A stretch of DNA of 29,559 nucleotides from Bacilli bacterium (GCA_900772435.1 CAAHEM010000064.1:1-29559), one strand, 5' to 3'; shown: positions 1 through 7,672, counted from the first letter of the stretch. Notes: generated from the letters alone by a model not told the origin. Numbers and translations: made by a program.

Positions 1-18
1 CTAGACAATGTGTATAAA

Positions 19-83
19 TTGTGTTATTATTATATCGCTTAATCCGCTGCATCTATGTATGATTAAATAAAGCACAAAGGAGG
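19..83 (+). promoter_or_regulatory. Probable L19 ribosomal protein leader upstream of rplS
   Basis: A 7-bp stem can form between TTGTGTT (19-25) and AGCACAA (71-77), with one G-U pair. It closes directly against the AAAGGAGG ribosome binding site (76-83). The loop holds GC-richer sequence (CCGCTGCATC, 44-53) that stands out in this AT-rich DNA. Firmicute L19 leaders occupy this position and work by feedback from L19. The structure is seen; the family assignment is from memory of the leader and not from a covariance search. Confidence 0.5.
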
Positions 84-92
84 AAATGTAGT

Positions 93-431
93 ATGAATCT
101 AATTGACAAGATCAATAAGAAACAAATCAACCCAAATGTTCCTGATTTCCAAGTTGGAGATACAGTAAGAGTTGATGTTAAGATTAAAGAAGGTAAAAGA
201 GAAAGAATTCAAGCATTCGAAGGAATTGTAACTGCTCGTAAAGGTGGAAGCGTATCTGAAACATTCACTGTTAGAAAGAAAAGCGGAAGCGTTGGAGTTA
301 ATAGAATTTTCCCAGTTAATAGCCCATTAATCGATAAGATTACAGTTGTTAAAAAAGGAAAAGTAAGAAGAGCTAAACTTAACTTCTTAAAAGGATTAAC
401 AGGAAGCTTTAGAATTAAAGAAAGAAATTAG
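93..431 (+). CDS. rplS: 50S ribosomal protein L19
   Basis: Full-length bacterial L19 of 112 residues, close to the usual 110-120. It is a structural protein of the large subunit that sits at the 30S-50S interface. The conserved core is plain: FQVGDTVRV near residue 20, an FEGIV strand near 43, [11 protein letters not shown] near 52-62, and the basic [13 protein letters not shown] tail. The ATG follows AAAGGAGG at a 9-base spacing. The gene is alone in its unit, with a possible autoregulatory leader before it and a strong terminator straight after. In Bacillus rplS precedes rbgA; here lepB and about 16 kb of other genes intervene. Confidence 0.98.
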   Translation: MNLIDKINKKQINPNVPDFQVGDTVRVDVKIKEGKRERIQAFEGIVTARKGGSVSETFTVRKKSGSVGVNRIFPVNSPLIDKITVVKKGKVRRAKLNFLKGLTGSFRIKERN

Positions 432-451
432 GTTTTACACCTAATTTTTTA
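425..451 (+). terminator. Rho-independent terminator of rplS
   Basis: Perfect 9-bp stem AAATTAGGT / ACCTAATTT (425-433 with 439-447), 5-base loop, then a T run. It overlaps the rplS stop codon (429-431). Confidence 0.9.
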
Positions 452-469
452 TTAGAAAAAGGAGATTAA

Positions 470-964
470 ATGAAGAAAATATGGTATTCAATAAAAGACT
501 ATGTTTATATAGTTTTAATAGTAGTACTAATTAGAACATTTTTAGTAACACCAGCAGCAGTTTCAGGAAGTAGTATGGAAAGTACTCTTAATAATCATGA
601 TTTAGTCATAATAAATAAATTAGTTTATAGAATTAAATCAATTGAAAGATTTGATATAGTTGTAGTAAACAATGATGAAGATAATGATAGAATAATCAAA
701 AGAGTAATTGGTCTTCCAAATGAAACAATTGAATACAAAGATAATAAACTTTATATAAATGGAGAATTAGTAGAGACAAAACTAAATTTTAAAGATACAG
801 ATGACTTCAAAGTTGAAACTAAAGATGATGAATATTTTGTTTTAGGAGATAATAGACCTGTCTCAAAAGATAGTAGAATACTTGGAAGTTTTAACAAGAA
901 AGATATAGTTGGAAGAGTAGGAATAAGATTCTATCCATTTGATAAAGTAGGATACGTAAAGTGA
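470..964 (+). CDS. lepB: Signal peptidase I
   Basis: Type I signal peptidase (peptidase S26), which cleaves signal peptides from exported proteins at the outer face of the membrane. It has 164 residues, the short Firmicute form. One N-terminal membrane segment (about 11-27) is followed by the catalytic serine box SGSSMEST, with Ser35 as nucleophile. The lysine box RIIKRVIGLPNE provides the general base Lys77, and the GDNRPVSKDSR box lies near residue 126. The ATG is preceded by AAAGGAG. The gene ends in TGA inside its own terminator. It lies next to rplS but is separated from it by a terminator; no clear promoter was found in the short gap. Confidence 0.96.
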   Translation: MKKIWYSIKDYVYIVLIVVLIRTFLVTPAAVSGSSMESTLNNHDLVIINKLVYRIKSIERFDIVVVNNDEDNDRIIKRVIGLPNETIEYKDNKLYINGELVETKLNFKDTDDFKVETKDDEYFVLGDNRPVSKDSRILGSFNKKDIVGRVGIRFYPFDKVGYVK

Positions 965-989
965 TAATGATAGCATTATCACTTTTTTT
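960..989 (+). terminator. Rho-independent terminator of lepB
   Basis: Perfect 10-bp stem AGTGATAATG / CATTATCACT (960-969 with 974-983), 4-base loop, and a run of seven T. The stop codon lies in the 5' arm. Confidence 0.92.
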
Positions 990-990
990 A

Positions 991-999
991 TGTTAAAAT
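991..999 (+). promoter_or_regulatory. Extended -10 promoter for the 1019 gene
   Basis: TG (991-992), one base, then TAAAAT (994-999): an extended -10. No convincing -35 is visible, and the region upstream is the lepB terminator. The following TAAATAGTAGGTG (1001-1013) is identical to the leader of the 3146 gene. Confidence 0.6.
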
Positions 1000-1018
1000 C
1001 TAAATAGTAGGTGTAAAC

Positions 1019-1231
1019 ATGAATAAAGAAGATTATATAAAAATAGCCAAACAAAAATTCAGTAAGAATACACAACCCATAGTAATAAGACAAATAAATA
1101 ACTATTATAAAGCAAAAGAAAACTTTAAAATTGAAAAGCAAAAATACAATATGGAAGAACAAGTAAAATTAGAAAAAGGTACATTACTTCATGGTACATA
1201 TAGAAATTTAGATGGAGTAGTTATAAGGTGA
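1019..1231 (+). CDS. Hypothetical 70-residue protein, possibly a truncated N-terminal fragment
   Basis: Small lysine-rich helical protein that I do not recognise. The ATG has an AGTAGGTG ribosome binding site and its own extended -10, so it is probably expressed. Its last residues read KGTLLHGTYRNLDGVVIR. The LLHGT element resembles the first core strand of ADP-ribosyltransferase-like folds, where a histidine starts the domain, and the protein stops right after it. I infer a gene cut off after its N-terminal part, or a short relative of the 3146 protein, which has FHLTP at the comparable place and a near-identical promoter-leader. The stop codon overlaps the AGGTGATA binding site of the next gene, so the two are probably cotranscribed. 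Confidence 0.55.
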   Translation: MNKEDYIKIAKQKFSKNTQPIVIRQINNYYKAKENFKIEKQKYNMEEQVKLEKGTLLHGTYRNLDGVVIR

Positions 1232-1235
1232 TAAA

Positions 1236-1787
1236 ATGAATGGTAAAGTTATTATAATAGGTGGAAATAAAAGAGCAGGCAAAACAACATTATCAAATTT
1301 ATTACATAATAAATATAACTTTAATCAATACAATTTTGATATGTTATTAGATTCTATAGAAACAACATTTGAAGACCTAGATGATGGAAATGATGATAAA
1401 TACATTGAATTACTTGATAATATGATAAATAGAAGTCTTGAAGATGCTAAAAATTATGGAATAAATACTCTATATGAATATATATTTACACCAAAACAAA
1501 TATTAAAATTAAAAAATATAAATAATGTAAAAATATATTTTTTAGCAAATCTAGATGCCAATGAAAACAACATTGAAAGTGATATGATGAAATACTCAAA
1601 AACATATGATTGGCCAACAACAGCTACAAAAGAAGATATAAAAAGAAATATTAACTATATTTTAGAGAGAAACAAACTATTAAAGGAAGAATGTGAAAAA
1701 TATAATTTTAGATTAGTAAATACTAGTAGAGAAGATAATAGAAATAAAATACTAAATGATCTAGTAGAAGAAATAATGAAAGAATGA
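1236..1787 (+). CDS. Small P-loop kinase/NTPase of unknown substrate
   Basis: 183-residue cytoplasmic protein beginning with a beta strand and Walker A motif (GGNKRAGKTT, GxxxxGKT at residues 10-17), the layout of small nucleoside/shikimate-type kinases and AAA_33-like proteins. NFDMLLDSIE after the second strand could supply the acidic residue near the substrate, and VKIYFLANLD is a further strand. No lid with a clear arginine pair was recognised, so the substrate is unknown. The start follows AGGTGATA five bases upstream, and that site overlaps the stop of the 1019 gene. It is the last sizeable gene of its unit, which ends at a bidirectional terminator. Confidence 0.75.
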   Translation: MNGKVIIIGGNKRAGKTTLSNLLHNKYNFNQYNFDMLLDSIETTFEDLDDGNDDKYIELLDNMINRSLEDAKNYGINTLYEYIFTPKQILKLKNINNVKIYFLANLDANENNIESDMMKYSKTYDWPTTATKEDIKRNINYILERNKLLKEECEKYNFRLVNTSREDNRNKILNDLVEEIMKE

Positions 1788-1801
1788 AATAATGAAGTAT
1801 T

Positions 1802-1888
1802 ATGAAAGACATAAGAAATGAAATAAATATTGAAATAATAAATGATCAAAAAGAAAAAATATTATCTTTATTTCAAAGTCAAAAATAA
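1802..1888 (+). CDS. Possible 28-residue small ORF or gene remnant
   Basis: Short frame MKDIRNEINIEIINDQKEKI followed by LSLFQSQK, lying between the P-loop gene and its terminator. It has helical, charged composition but no good ribosome binding site. It may be a remnant or chance; kept because it fills the only space before the terminator. Confidence 0.2.
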   Translation: MKDIRNEINIEIINDQKEKILSLFQSQK

Positions 1889-1916
1889 AATGTAGAATTT
1901 AAATTCTACATTTTTT
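1887..1916. terminator. Bidirectional terminator between convergent genes
   Basis: Perfect 10-bp inverted repeat TGTAGAATTT / AAATTCTACA (1891-1900 with 1901-1910), flanked by four A on the left and six T on the right. It can therefore terminate the plus-strand 1236 unit and the minus-strand 1915-3042 gene. The last codons of the minus gene abut it. Confidence 0.85.
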
Positions 1917-3042
1917 ATTGTAATTCTGTTCCTCCCCATTCAACGACAGTATAACCATTTCTATTTACTTTAGTAAGTTCTTGTTCTTTAATAGTTATTT
2001 TATTATCTAATTTTTTATATATCATAAGTACTCTTATAAGTGTTTCGGGTTTAGGATTAATTTCTAAAGGCATGTTTTTATTTATTTCATTCATACTAGC
2101 AAATCTAATATAATTATATTTATTATTTTCTAACTTTGGTAACCAATATATTATAAATTCTTCACTTTCTCTTTCACTAAGCCCTAGCATTTCTAATTTT
2201 TTTTCTAAGAACTTAGCCGTATCTTTTCCTTCAATAACAAATCCATCATCAGTACTAAAATTAATATTATTTTTACTTTCATAATATAATGCATATAATT
2301 TTCTATTAGTTTTTAAATCAACTAAATCACCATTACTATTAGCTCTTACATTCCATTCGCTATCATACTCTGGATAAGAATGAGTTATTAAGTTATCATT
2401 AAGTAATTTAACACTAATATTAGTTTCTTTTGTAGGATATAAGTATATGATAGGTTTATCAATTGTTACGCTACCTGGGTCATAAGAAGTACCATACTTT
2501 TTGATATTTTCAAATTCTTCCTCTGTATAAACAGTTACTATATCTAATTTTTTAATATCTTTACTAACAGGTATAACTAAGGTATAAGCAGCACTATTAG
2601 AAACAACTCCACGAGAATTCTCCCATAAATAAAGTTTAGCACTATCATTATTGAATTCTAATCCAGCAACTCTGGCTTCTATACTAACTGAATTAATTCT
2701 GCAATAACTAACAACAATATAATTTTTAGTTTCATCAAAATACTTTAATGCTATATCGTTATTTTTAGCATATTCTTTATATTCTTCAAAACTTAATACA
2801 TCATTAATATTAAAACCACTAGGAATACTTTCTTCATCATTAAATAGACTATATTTTATATTATAAACACCTTTATAATCACCTTTAATAACATAATAAT
2901 CATTATTATTATATTTATATTTAACAAGAGTATCACTAATATCATACTTATTGATTTTGATTCTAAAGAATCTATTATATACAAACAAAATACATAATAA
3001 TAAAATAATACATCCACCTAAATAAAACAATTTCTTTTTCAT
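1915..3042 (-). CDS. Membrane-anchored extracellular protein of unknown function (YLYP family)
   Basis: 375 residues. A lysine start and one hydrophobic helix (about 5-23) act as an uncleaved anchor or signal; the GGC in it is not a convincing lipobox. The rest is extracellular and beta-rich. Near residue 198 is KPIIYLYPTKETNISVKL, followed by a YPEYDSEWNVRA segment and a LYALYYES segment. This signature recurs in uncharacterised secreted proteins of gut Firmicutes; I know no function for it. It is transcribed alone, convergent with the 1236 gene and divergent from the 3146 gene. AGGAAGTG precedes the start, and its own promoter is visible. Confidence 0.7.
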   Translation of the reverse strand: MKKKLFYLGGCIILLLCILFVYNRFFRIKINKYDISDTLVKYKYNNNDYYVIKGDYKGVYNIKYSLFNDEESIPSGFNINDVLSFEEYKEYAKNNDIALKYFDETKNYIVVSYCRINSVSIEARVAGLEFNNDSAKLYLWENSRGVVSNSAAYTLVIPVSKDIKKLDIVTVYTEEEFENIKKYGTSYDPGSVTIDKPIIYLYPTKETNISVKLLNDNLITHSYPEYDSEWNVRANSNGDLVDLKTNRKLYALYYESKNNINFSTDDGFVIEGKDTAKFLEKKLEMLGLSERESEEFIIYWLPKLENNKYNYIRFASMNEINKNMPLEINPKPETLIRVLMIYKKLDNKITIKEQELTKVNRNGYTVVEWGGTELQ

Positions 3043-3061
3043 AACTTCACTTCCTAGAATA

Positions 3062-3090
3062 ATTTTATCAAATGAATAAGTACATCACAA
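3062..3090 (-). promoter_or_regulatory. Promoter of the 1915-3042 gene
   Basis: Read on the minus strand: -35 TTGTGA (complement of 3085-3090), 17-base spacer, -10 TAAAAT (complement of 3062-3067) preceded by TG at the extended position. Confidence 0.7.
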
Positions 3091-3118
3091 TAAAATATTA
3101 TGATATTTACAATAAATA

Positions 3119-3127
3119 TGATATAAT
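3119..3127 (+). promoter_or_regulatory. Extended -10 promoter for the 3146 gene
   Basis: TG (3119-3120), one base, then a perfect TATAAT (3122-3127). The -35 region is weak. It is followed at once by TAAATAGTAGGTG (3128-3140), the same 13 bases as before the 1019 gene. Confidence 0.7.
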
Positions 3128-3145
3128 TAAATAGTAGGTGGTAAT

Positions 3146-3991
3146 ATGGACAAAGAATTAAAAAGAATAATAAGTAACTTAGTATACTTATATGGAAAAG
3201 AAGAAATTGTAAGTATAATAAAATTCGCAATATATTTTAGAAGTGATAATCTTAAACTATATGAAGAATTTAAAAAGAAAGTTGATTCAAGAGGATTTAT
3301 AGATACAAAAGATATTATAAGTCTTCTAGCAAAAAGATATAATTTGGATCCTAAACAAAATATGGAACAAATTAGAAATATGTATGTAAATAATGTTATT
3401 AATATGGGCTATGCATTTCATTTAACACCAAAAGCCAATGTTGAATCAATTGACGAATGTGGTTTAAATCCAGGCTACTTAGAAGAACAAGAAGATATAA
3501 AAAGAGTAAGAAGTGAATTGAGCGAACAAGCTGAAAATAACTTATTTACATTCGCAAAGGATGATTATAATAAATTATACTTTTCTAGAACATTAAATTT
3601 AAGAGTAAGTTATGGTAGAGAACCAGAATGGATTAGAGAATTAAATAAAAATAAAAGTATGCTAGATACATATATGGAAAATGAAACAGATAAAGCAAAA
3701 AAAGATGTGAAAGAATTAATGGCAAAATATAATGCAAAATATCAAGATAAAAGTAGAGTATTATATTTAATACCTAATTCATATACATTTGATAAAAAGA
3801 AAGTATTCACTTCTGATGATTTAGATAATTTAAACATAAGCCCAGAAGAAATAATCGAAAGATTTGAAAGTATCAATAGGGAAGTAATAAATGCATCAGT
3901 TTCTACATATGTCCCAAGACCTGAATTAATATGCATAGATTTATCAAATGGTATGATACTTGAAAGCAATCAAGAAAAAATGACTGTATAG
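3146..3991 (+). CDS. Uncharacterised protein, possible ADP-ribosyltransferase-like fold
   Basis: 281-residue cytoplasmic protein with no signal or membrane segment. An N-terminal helical part (1-85) is followed by GYAFHLTPKANVESIDECGL near residue 90. That pattern (aromatic, His, Thr/Ser, then an Ile/Gly-Leu helix end) starts ADP-ribosyltransferase-like folds. Later segments, LYFSRTLN...SYGREPEW (about 147-170) and VPRPELICIDLS near the C-terminus, match in order and spacing elements of the protein at 15692 (LHITELS...GYALQSSER; ISPDKFAIATIP). I infer one family of at least two full members here, function unknown. It is monocistronic, with an extended -10 promoter, an AGGTGG binding site and its own terminator. 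The fold assignment is tentative. Confidence 0.6.
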   Translation: MDKELKRIISNLVYLYGKEEIVSIIKFAIYFRSDNLKLYEEFKKKVDSRGFIDTKDIISLLAKRYNLDPKQNMEQIRNMYVNNVINMGYAFHLTPKANVESIDECGLNPGYLEEQEDIKRVRSELSEQAENNLFTFAKDDYNKLYFSRTLNLRVSYGREPEWIRELNKNKSMLDTYMENETDKAKKDVKELMAKYNAKYQDKSRVLYLIPNSYTFDKKKVFTSDDLDNLNISPEEIIERFESINREVINASVSTYVPRPELICIDLSNGMILESNQEKMTV

Positions 3992-4009
3992 AATATTTAT
4001 ACAGTTTTT
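3983..4009 (+). terminator. Terminator of the 3146 gene
   Basis: 8-bp stem ACTGTATA / TATACAGT (3983-3990 with 3998-4005), 7-base loop, T run. It overlaps the TAG stop codon. Confidence 0.85.
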
Positions 4010-4076
4010 AAATAGCTTAGAAAAAGAAACAGTAAGATATAAATGAATTAAAATTTTAAAGAAACATACTATTAGT

Positions 4077-4679
4077 ATGCAAGAATTTATTATAAATATT
4101 ATTAATAGTTATGGTTATATAGGAGTATTATTGCTAATATTAATAGAAAATATATTTCCACCAATACCATCAGAGTTAATTTTATTATTTGGTGGTTTCA
4201 TGACAACATATACAAAGTTAAATATTTTTGGGATGATTATTTCATCAACTATAGGTTCCTTAATTGGTGCATTATTACTATATAAAGTAGGGACAATATT
4301 TAATAAAGAAAATTTGAATACGCTAATTACAGGAAAATTCGGAAGATTATTAAAACTTAAAAGCAGTGATATAGATAATGCTGATAAATGGTTTACAAAT
4401 AAAGGACAAAAAACTATTTTCTTTTGTAGATTTATTCCATTAATTAGAAGTTTGATTTCACTTCCAGCTGGAATGAATAAAATGAACTTAAGCAAGTTTA
4501 TAATTTATACAATACTTGGTTCTGTTATATGGAATACAGTTTTAATAGTCATGGGTTCGATAGTGGGAAGTAATTGGGAGAATATACTAAATATAATAAA
4601 TATATGTTCTCGTTATATAGTACTTATTTTATTTATAATAATTATAATATTATTTTATAGAAAGAAATCAAAAGAGTAG
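4077..4679 (+). CDS. DedA family (SNARE-associated/VTT domain) membrane protein
   Basis: 200-residue polytopic membrane protein. ENIFPPIPSELILLFGG near residue 24 is the conserved acidic re-entrant element. CRFIPLIRSLISLPAGMNKM near 117-136 is the F-x-R-F-x-P-x-x-R-x-x-x-x-x-x-A-G signature of DedA proteins, and two more membrane helices follow. Members move lipid carriers across the membrane (for example undecaprenyl phosphate or phosphatidylethanolamine in some Firmicutes); which lipid this one handles cannot be read from sequence. The start is odd: no Shine-Dalgarno is visible and the ATG lies inside a small hairpin. No alternative in-frame start lies just upstream. It is transcribed alone and closed by a terminator. 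Confidence 0.9.
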   Translation: MQEFIINIINSYGYIGVLLLILIENIFPPIPSELILLFGGFMTTYTKLNIFGMIISSTIGSLIGALLLYKVGTIFNKENLNTLITGKFGRLLKLKSSDIDNADKWFTNKGQKTIFFCRFIPLIRSLISLPAGMNKMNLSKFIIYTILGSVIWNTVLIVMGSIVGSNWENILNIINICSRYIVLILFIIIIILFYRKKSKE

Positions 4680-4698
4680 AAAGAAATTCTATTCTTTT
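4671..4698 (+). terminator. Terminator of the dedA-like gene
   Basis: 11-bp stem with one G-U pair between 4671-4681 (AAAGAGTAGAA) and 4687-4697 (TTCTATTCTTT), loop AGAAA, short T tail. The stop codon is within the 5' arm. Confidence 0.75.
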
Positions 4699-4699
4699 A

Positions 4700-4708
4700 T
4701 GTTATAAT
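4700..4708 (+). promoter_or_regulatory. Extended -10 promoter of the 4744-7672 operon
   Basis: TG (4700-4701), one base, TATAAT (4703-4708), directly behind the preceding terminator. There is no clear -35. Confidence 0.65.
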
Positions 4709-4743
4709 AAAAATGAATTTAAAAGGAAGTAGGAGAACGTATT

Positions 4744-5709
4744 ATGATTAAGATTGGAGACATTGATTATAAATCAATTGGTGTAAAAGGAGAACAATTT
4801 TTAATAGAAGCAAATCAAAGCGAAGGTTTTAACTTTCCATATACTTTATTTATACCAGAAAATGTAGATGAAAGTACTAGTTTAATAGTCGAAGGAGCTA
4901 ATACTGGAACATCTAGAAATGATATAAAAACTGCTATTAGCGATGTAATAGAAAGAAGTATGGATAGAACAATTATAGATGCAAACAAAGATACAAGATT
5001 TCCAATATTAACCCCATGTTTCCCAAGAATTCATACGAAAGAAGATGGTGGAATATACACACATATGCTAACAAGTGAATCATTAAATTATAAACGTTTT
5101 GGTTTAGAGAGAATTGATAATCAACTAGTGAAAATGATAAAAAATGCAGAACAGTTGCTAAAAGGAAGAAATATTAATATTGATTCAAAAGTTATATTAG
5201 ATGGTTTTTCAGCATCAGCTAAATTTGTCAATAGATTTGCATTACTTCATCCAGAAGTAGTTAAACTAGTTATCGCAGGAGCATGTAGTGGTACAGGAAT
5301 ACTTCCATTAAAAGAAATAGATGGAGAAAAATTGCTTTATCCAATTGGTAGTGGAAACATAGATGAGATAACCGAAAGTAAACAAGAAGAATTTAAAAAT
5401 ATAAAACAATTCTATTATATGGGGACACTTGATCCTTTAGACAATGATCCACTTGGTGAAAGGGAAGATGGTGCACTCATAAGTCCTTCATCAATAACAA
5501 AAGAAGAAAGCAAACAATTATATAAGTTTATTGGTAAGAAAATGCTTCCGGATAGATGGGAAAACTTTCAAAAGATATATAAAGACTTAGGAGTAAATGC
5601 GACATTTAAAACATATGAAGGATATGGACATACACCAGAACCTGCCTTAAAAGATATAGAAGAATTACTAAAACAAGAAATGAGAATAAAAACCCCAAGT
5701 AGGAGATAA
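4744..5709 (+). CDS. Alpha/beta hydrolase (serine hydrolase)
   Basis: 321-residue cytoplasmic protein. It has the nucleophile elbow GFSAS with Ser156, a likely acid at Asp230 in YYMGTLDP, and His296 in GYGHTPEP, which complete a Ser-Asp-His triad in the canonical order. The N-terminal FPYTLFIPENV and SLIVEGANTG resemble carbohydrate-esterase/polyhydroxyalkanoate-depolymerase-like hydrolases that begin with a presented substrate cleft. There is no signal peptide, so the substrate is probably intracellular; it cannot be named. It is first in a three-gene operon. The next gene starts two bases after its stop, with its binding site (AGTAGGAG) inside the last codons of this gene. Confidence 0.8.
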   Translation: MIKIGDIDYKSIGVKGEQFLIEANQSEGFNFPYTLFIPENVDESTSLIVEGANTGTSRNDIKTAISDVIERSMDRTIIDANKDTRFPILTPCFPRIHTKEDGGIYTHMLTSESLNYKRFGLERIDNQLVKMIKNAEQLLKGRNINIDSKVILDGFSASAKFVNRFALLHPEVVKLVIAGACSGTGILPLKEIDGEKLLYPIGSGNIDEITESKQEEFKNIKQFYYMGTLDPLDNDPLGEREDGALISPSSITKEESKQLYKFIGKKMLPDRWENFQKIYKDLGVNATFKTYEGYGHTPEPALKDIEELLKQEMRIKTPSRR

Positions 5710-5711
5710 AA

Positions 5712-6482
5712 ATGATAACTATAATTAATAATGATGAAATGAAAATAAGTGTTTCAAAAAGTTTTACAGAAAATGATGATACACCAGATAAAAGAAGCTT
5801 AAGTGATTATATACTAGATAAAACAAAAGAAAAATTACAATTTTTTAGAGAACTTTTTAATATAGAAAAACTAGATAAAATAGAATTTATACTTTTTGAT
5901 GATTATGATGAATGGAAAAAATACTATGTATCAAGAAATCATAGAGAACCACCAGAATATAGTAGAGGCTCATTTGAAAGTGAAAATAATTTATCATATA
6001 GTGTACAAAAAAGTGGAGTCTTGTATAACACACCACTATGGTTTCATATAGTTTCTGTTAATGCACATGAAGCATTTCATATATATTATAAAAAGTATAT
6101 CTATAAAGATGACAGAATTGTATGGTTTGATGAAGGGCTTGCTCAATATTTATCTGGTGAAGCTGAAGGATGGATAAATAATGAAGAAAAATTAAAAAAG
6201 GTATTTTTAGAATTCTATCAAAATTATAAAGAAATAAATAATCTTAATGATAGAATACAAGGAAATAATAGCATACCAGATGATTTAATATTCAGTAGAA
6301 AAGGAGTATTTGAGGGATACAAAATGAGTTTACTCGCAATTAAATACTTAGACTTAAAATATGGCATTTCTTATATTAAAGAATTAATGAAATATAATAA
6401 AGAAATTAGAGAGTTAGGTACTACTATTATAGATGATATGATAGAGTATTATAAAGAAAGATTTAATATAAAGGTGTTATAA
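5712..6482 (+). CDS. HExxH zinc metallopeptidase-like protein (gluzincin / peptidase MA-like)
   Basis: 256 residues without signal peptide. It carries HEAFH (His119, Glu120, His123) and 18 residues on WFDEGLAQYLSG with Glu141, the layout of gluzincin metallopeptidases of the M1/peptidase-MA type, where two histidines and a distal glutamate hold zinc. The C-terminal part is helical, with the FEGYKMSLLAIKYLDLKYG segment typical of these proteins after the active site. Substrate unknown; it acts in the cytoplasm if the start is right. The start follows AGTAGGAGATAAAA. Its TAA stop overlaps the ATG of the next gene by one base, so the genes are translationally coupled. Confidence 0.78.
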   Translation: MITIINNDEMKISVSKSFTENDDTPDKRSLSDYILDKTKEKLQFFRELFNIEKLDKIEFILFDDYDEWKKYYVSRNHREPPEYSRGSFESENNLSYSVQKSGVLYNTPLWFHIVSVNAHEAFHIYYKKYIYKDDRIVWFDEGLAQYLSGEAEGWINNEEKLKKVFLEFYQNYKEINNLNDRIQGNNSIPDDLIFSRKGVFEGYKMSLLAIKYLDLKYGISYIKELMKYNKEIRELGTTIIDDMIEYYKERFNIKVL

Positions 6483-7672
6483 TGATAGAATTCATAAAAG
6501 GATGCAAAATACCAAACTCAGATAATCTAAAAGAAGAATATAAAATAAGCGGTAACTGGATAAAATCAAATGTAAATGCAAGTAAAATACTAAAGTTAAT
6601 GTATGAATTTACTGAAATGCAGCAAGACAACGAACCATTATTTCTATTCTTAGAAATACCAAGCAATAAAGAAATTCAAAAAAATATCGAAGAACTTGAT
6701 AAAAAAAGAAAATATAAAATTAAAAATGGTTTCTATTATGATATATATTACTTAGATGGAATATCAAAAAAATTCTTTAAAGAACTGCTAGATAAATCAG
6801 GTGAAATACTTTTAAATGATGGAATGAGTTCTTTCAGACCCGGAAACTTTAAAACAAATGATGAGATAGGCAAATATAAATATAATCAAGTAAAATTACT
6901 ATCAGATAGTATTGAAAAGTATGAAGAATTATTTAGAAAGAACAATATTGAAAGAAATGATAATGTAGTTCTTTCAGTAAATTTAATAAGTCCTAACAAC
7001 CCGGGAATATGTAATATATATAAAGATAGAAGTGGGAAAGATATTTATAAAATAGTTGAAAAACTAAAGAAATATAAAACATTTTATAAATATAGTATGA
7101 TAAATGTTAAAACAGGAGAAGAAATAATAATGAAAAAAGAAATACAAAAACATAATTTAAGTCTTTACATTCCTGCACTTGAAGATTATTGGTATGAAGA
7201 AAAACTAGAAAGCGACCCTGAAACAATGAGCTATAATAAGGGATATGATGTATCTTATTATGGATATCATTATGATACTGGATGTATAGATTTTCCAAAA
7301 GAAAAATGGGAAGAAACATATAATAAAAGAATAAAAGAAAATAAATTCTTTGCATATATCAAAGATATTGACTTAAATGAATTTATAGGCTATTGTAACT
7401 ATCAATATAATAAATTTGATAATAGATATGAGTGCGGAGTACTAATTGAAGCTAAATATAGAAAAAAAGGTTACTCAAAAGAAGCATTAAAACTACTTTG
7501 TGATGAAGCACGAAAAAATGGAATAAAAGAATTATACGATAACTTTGAAAAAGATAGAGAAAACAATACTTTAAAAATCTTTGAATCAGTGGGCTTTAAA
7601 GTGGTAAAAGAACAAACTTGGAAAAAACTAGGTAAAGATGTAAAAGGTGTATTAGTAAAAGTAGACTTATAA
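6482..7672 (+). CDS. Fusion of an uncharacterised domain, a shared GE[IV]LLNDG module and a GNAT acetyltransferase
   Basis: 396 residues in three parts. Residues 1-106 are unrecognised, with an LFLFLEIPSNKE strand. Residues 107-217 form a module starting GEILLNDGMSSF and containing DEIGKYKYN and NPGIC; this module recurs at about 60 percent identity by hand count in the gene at 13565, attached to a different N-terminus. Residues about 235-396 are a GNAT N-acetyltransferase: the acceptor side is DVSYYGYHYDTG, motif A is IEAKYRKKGYSKEALKLLCDEA (acetyl-CoA pyrophosphate loop), and FESVGFKVV is the final strand. GNAT assignment is firm; the acceptor is unknown. The start has AAAGGTG and a one-base overlap with the previous gene. 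It is last in its operon, before a strong terminator. Confidence 0.75.
   Translation: MIEFIKGCKIPNSDNLKEEYKISGNWIKSNVNASKILKLMYEFTEMQQDNEPLFLFLEIPSNKEIQKNIEELDKKRKYKIKNGFYYDIYYLDGISKKFFKELLDKSGEILLNDGMSSFRPGNFKTNDEIGKYKYNQVKLLSDSIEKYEELFRKNNIERNDNVVLSVNLISPNNPGICNIYKDRSGKDIYKIVEKLKKYKTFYKYSMINVKTGEEIIMKKEIQKHNLSLYIPALEDYWYEEKLESDPETMSYNKGYDVSYYGYHYDTGCIDFPKEKWEETYNKRIKENKFFAYIKDIDLNEFIGYCNYQYNKFDNRYECGVLIEAKYRKKGYSKEALKLLCDEARKNGIKELYDNFEKDRENNTLKIFESVGFKVVKEQTWKKLGKDVKGVLVKVDL

Noticed and set aside
863..1162. Open frame of 99 codons on the minus strand
   Set aside because: It lies across the end of lepB, a strong terminator and the 1019 gene, is rich in Phe/Tyr/Ile as expected from antisense AT-rich DNA, and has no ribosome binding site.
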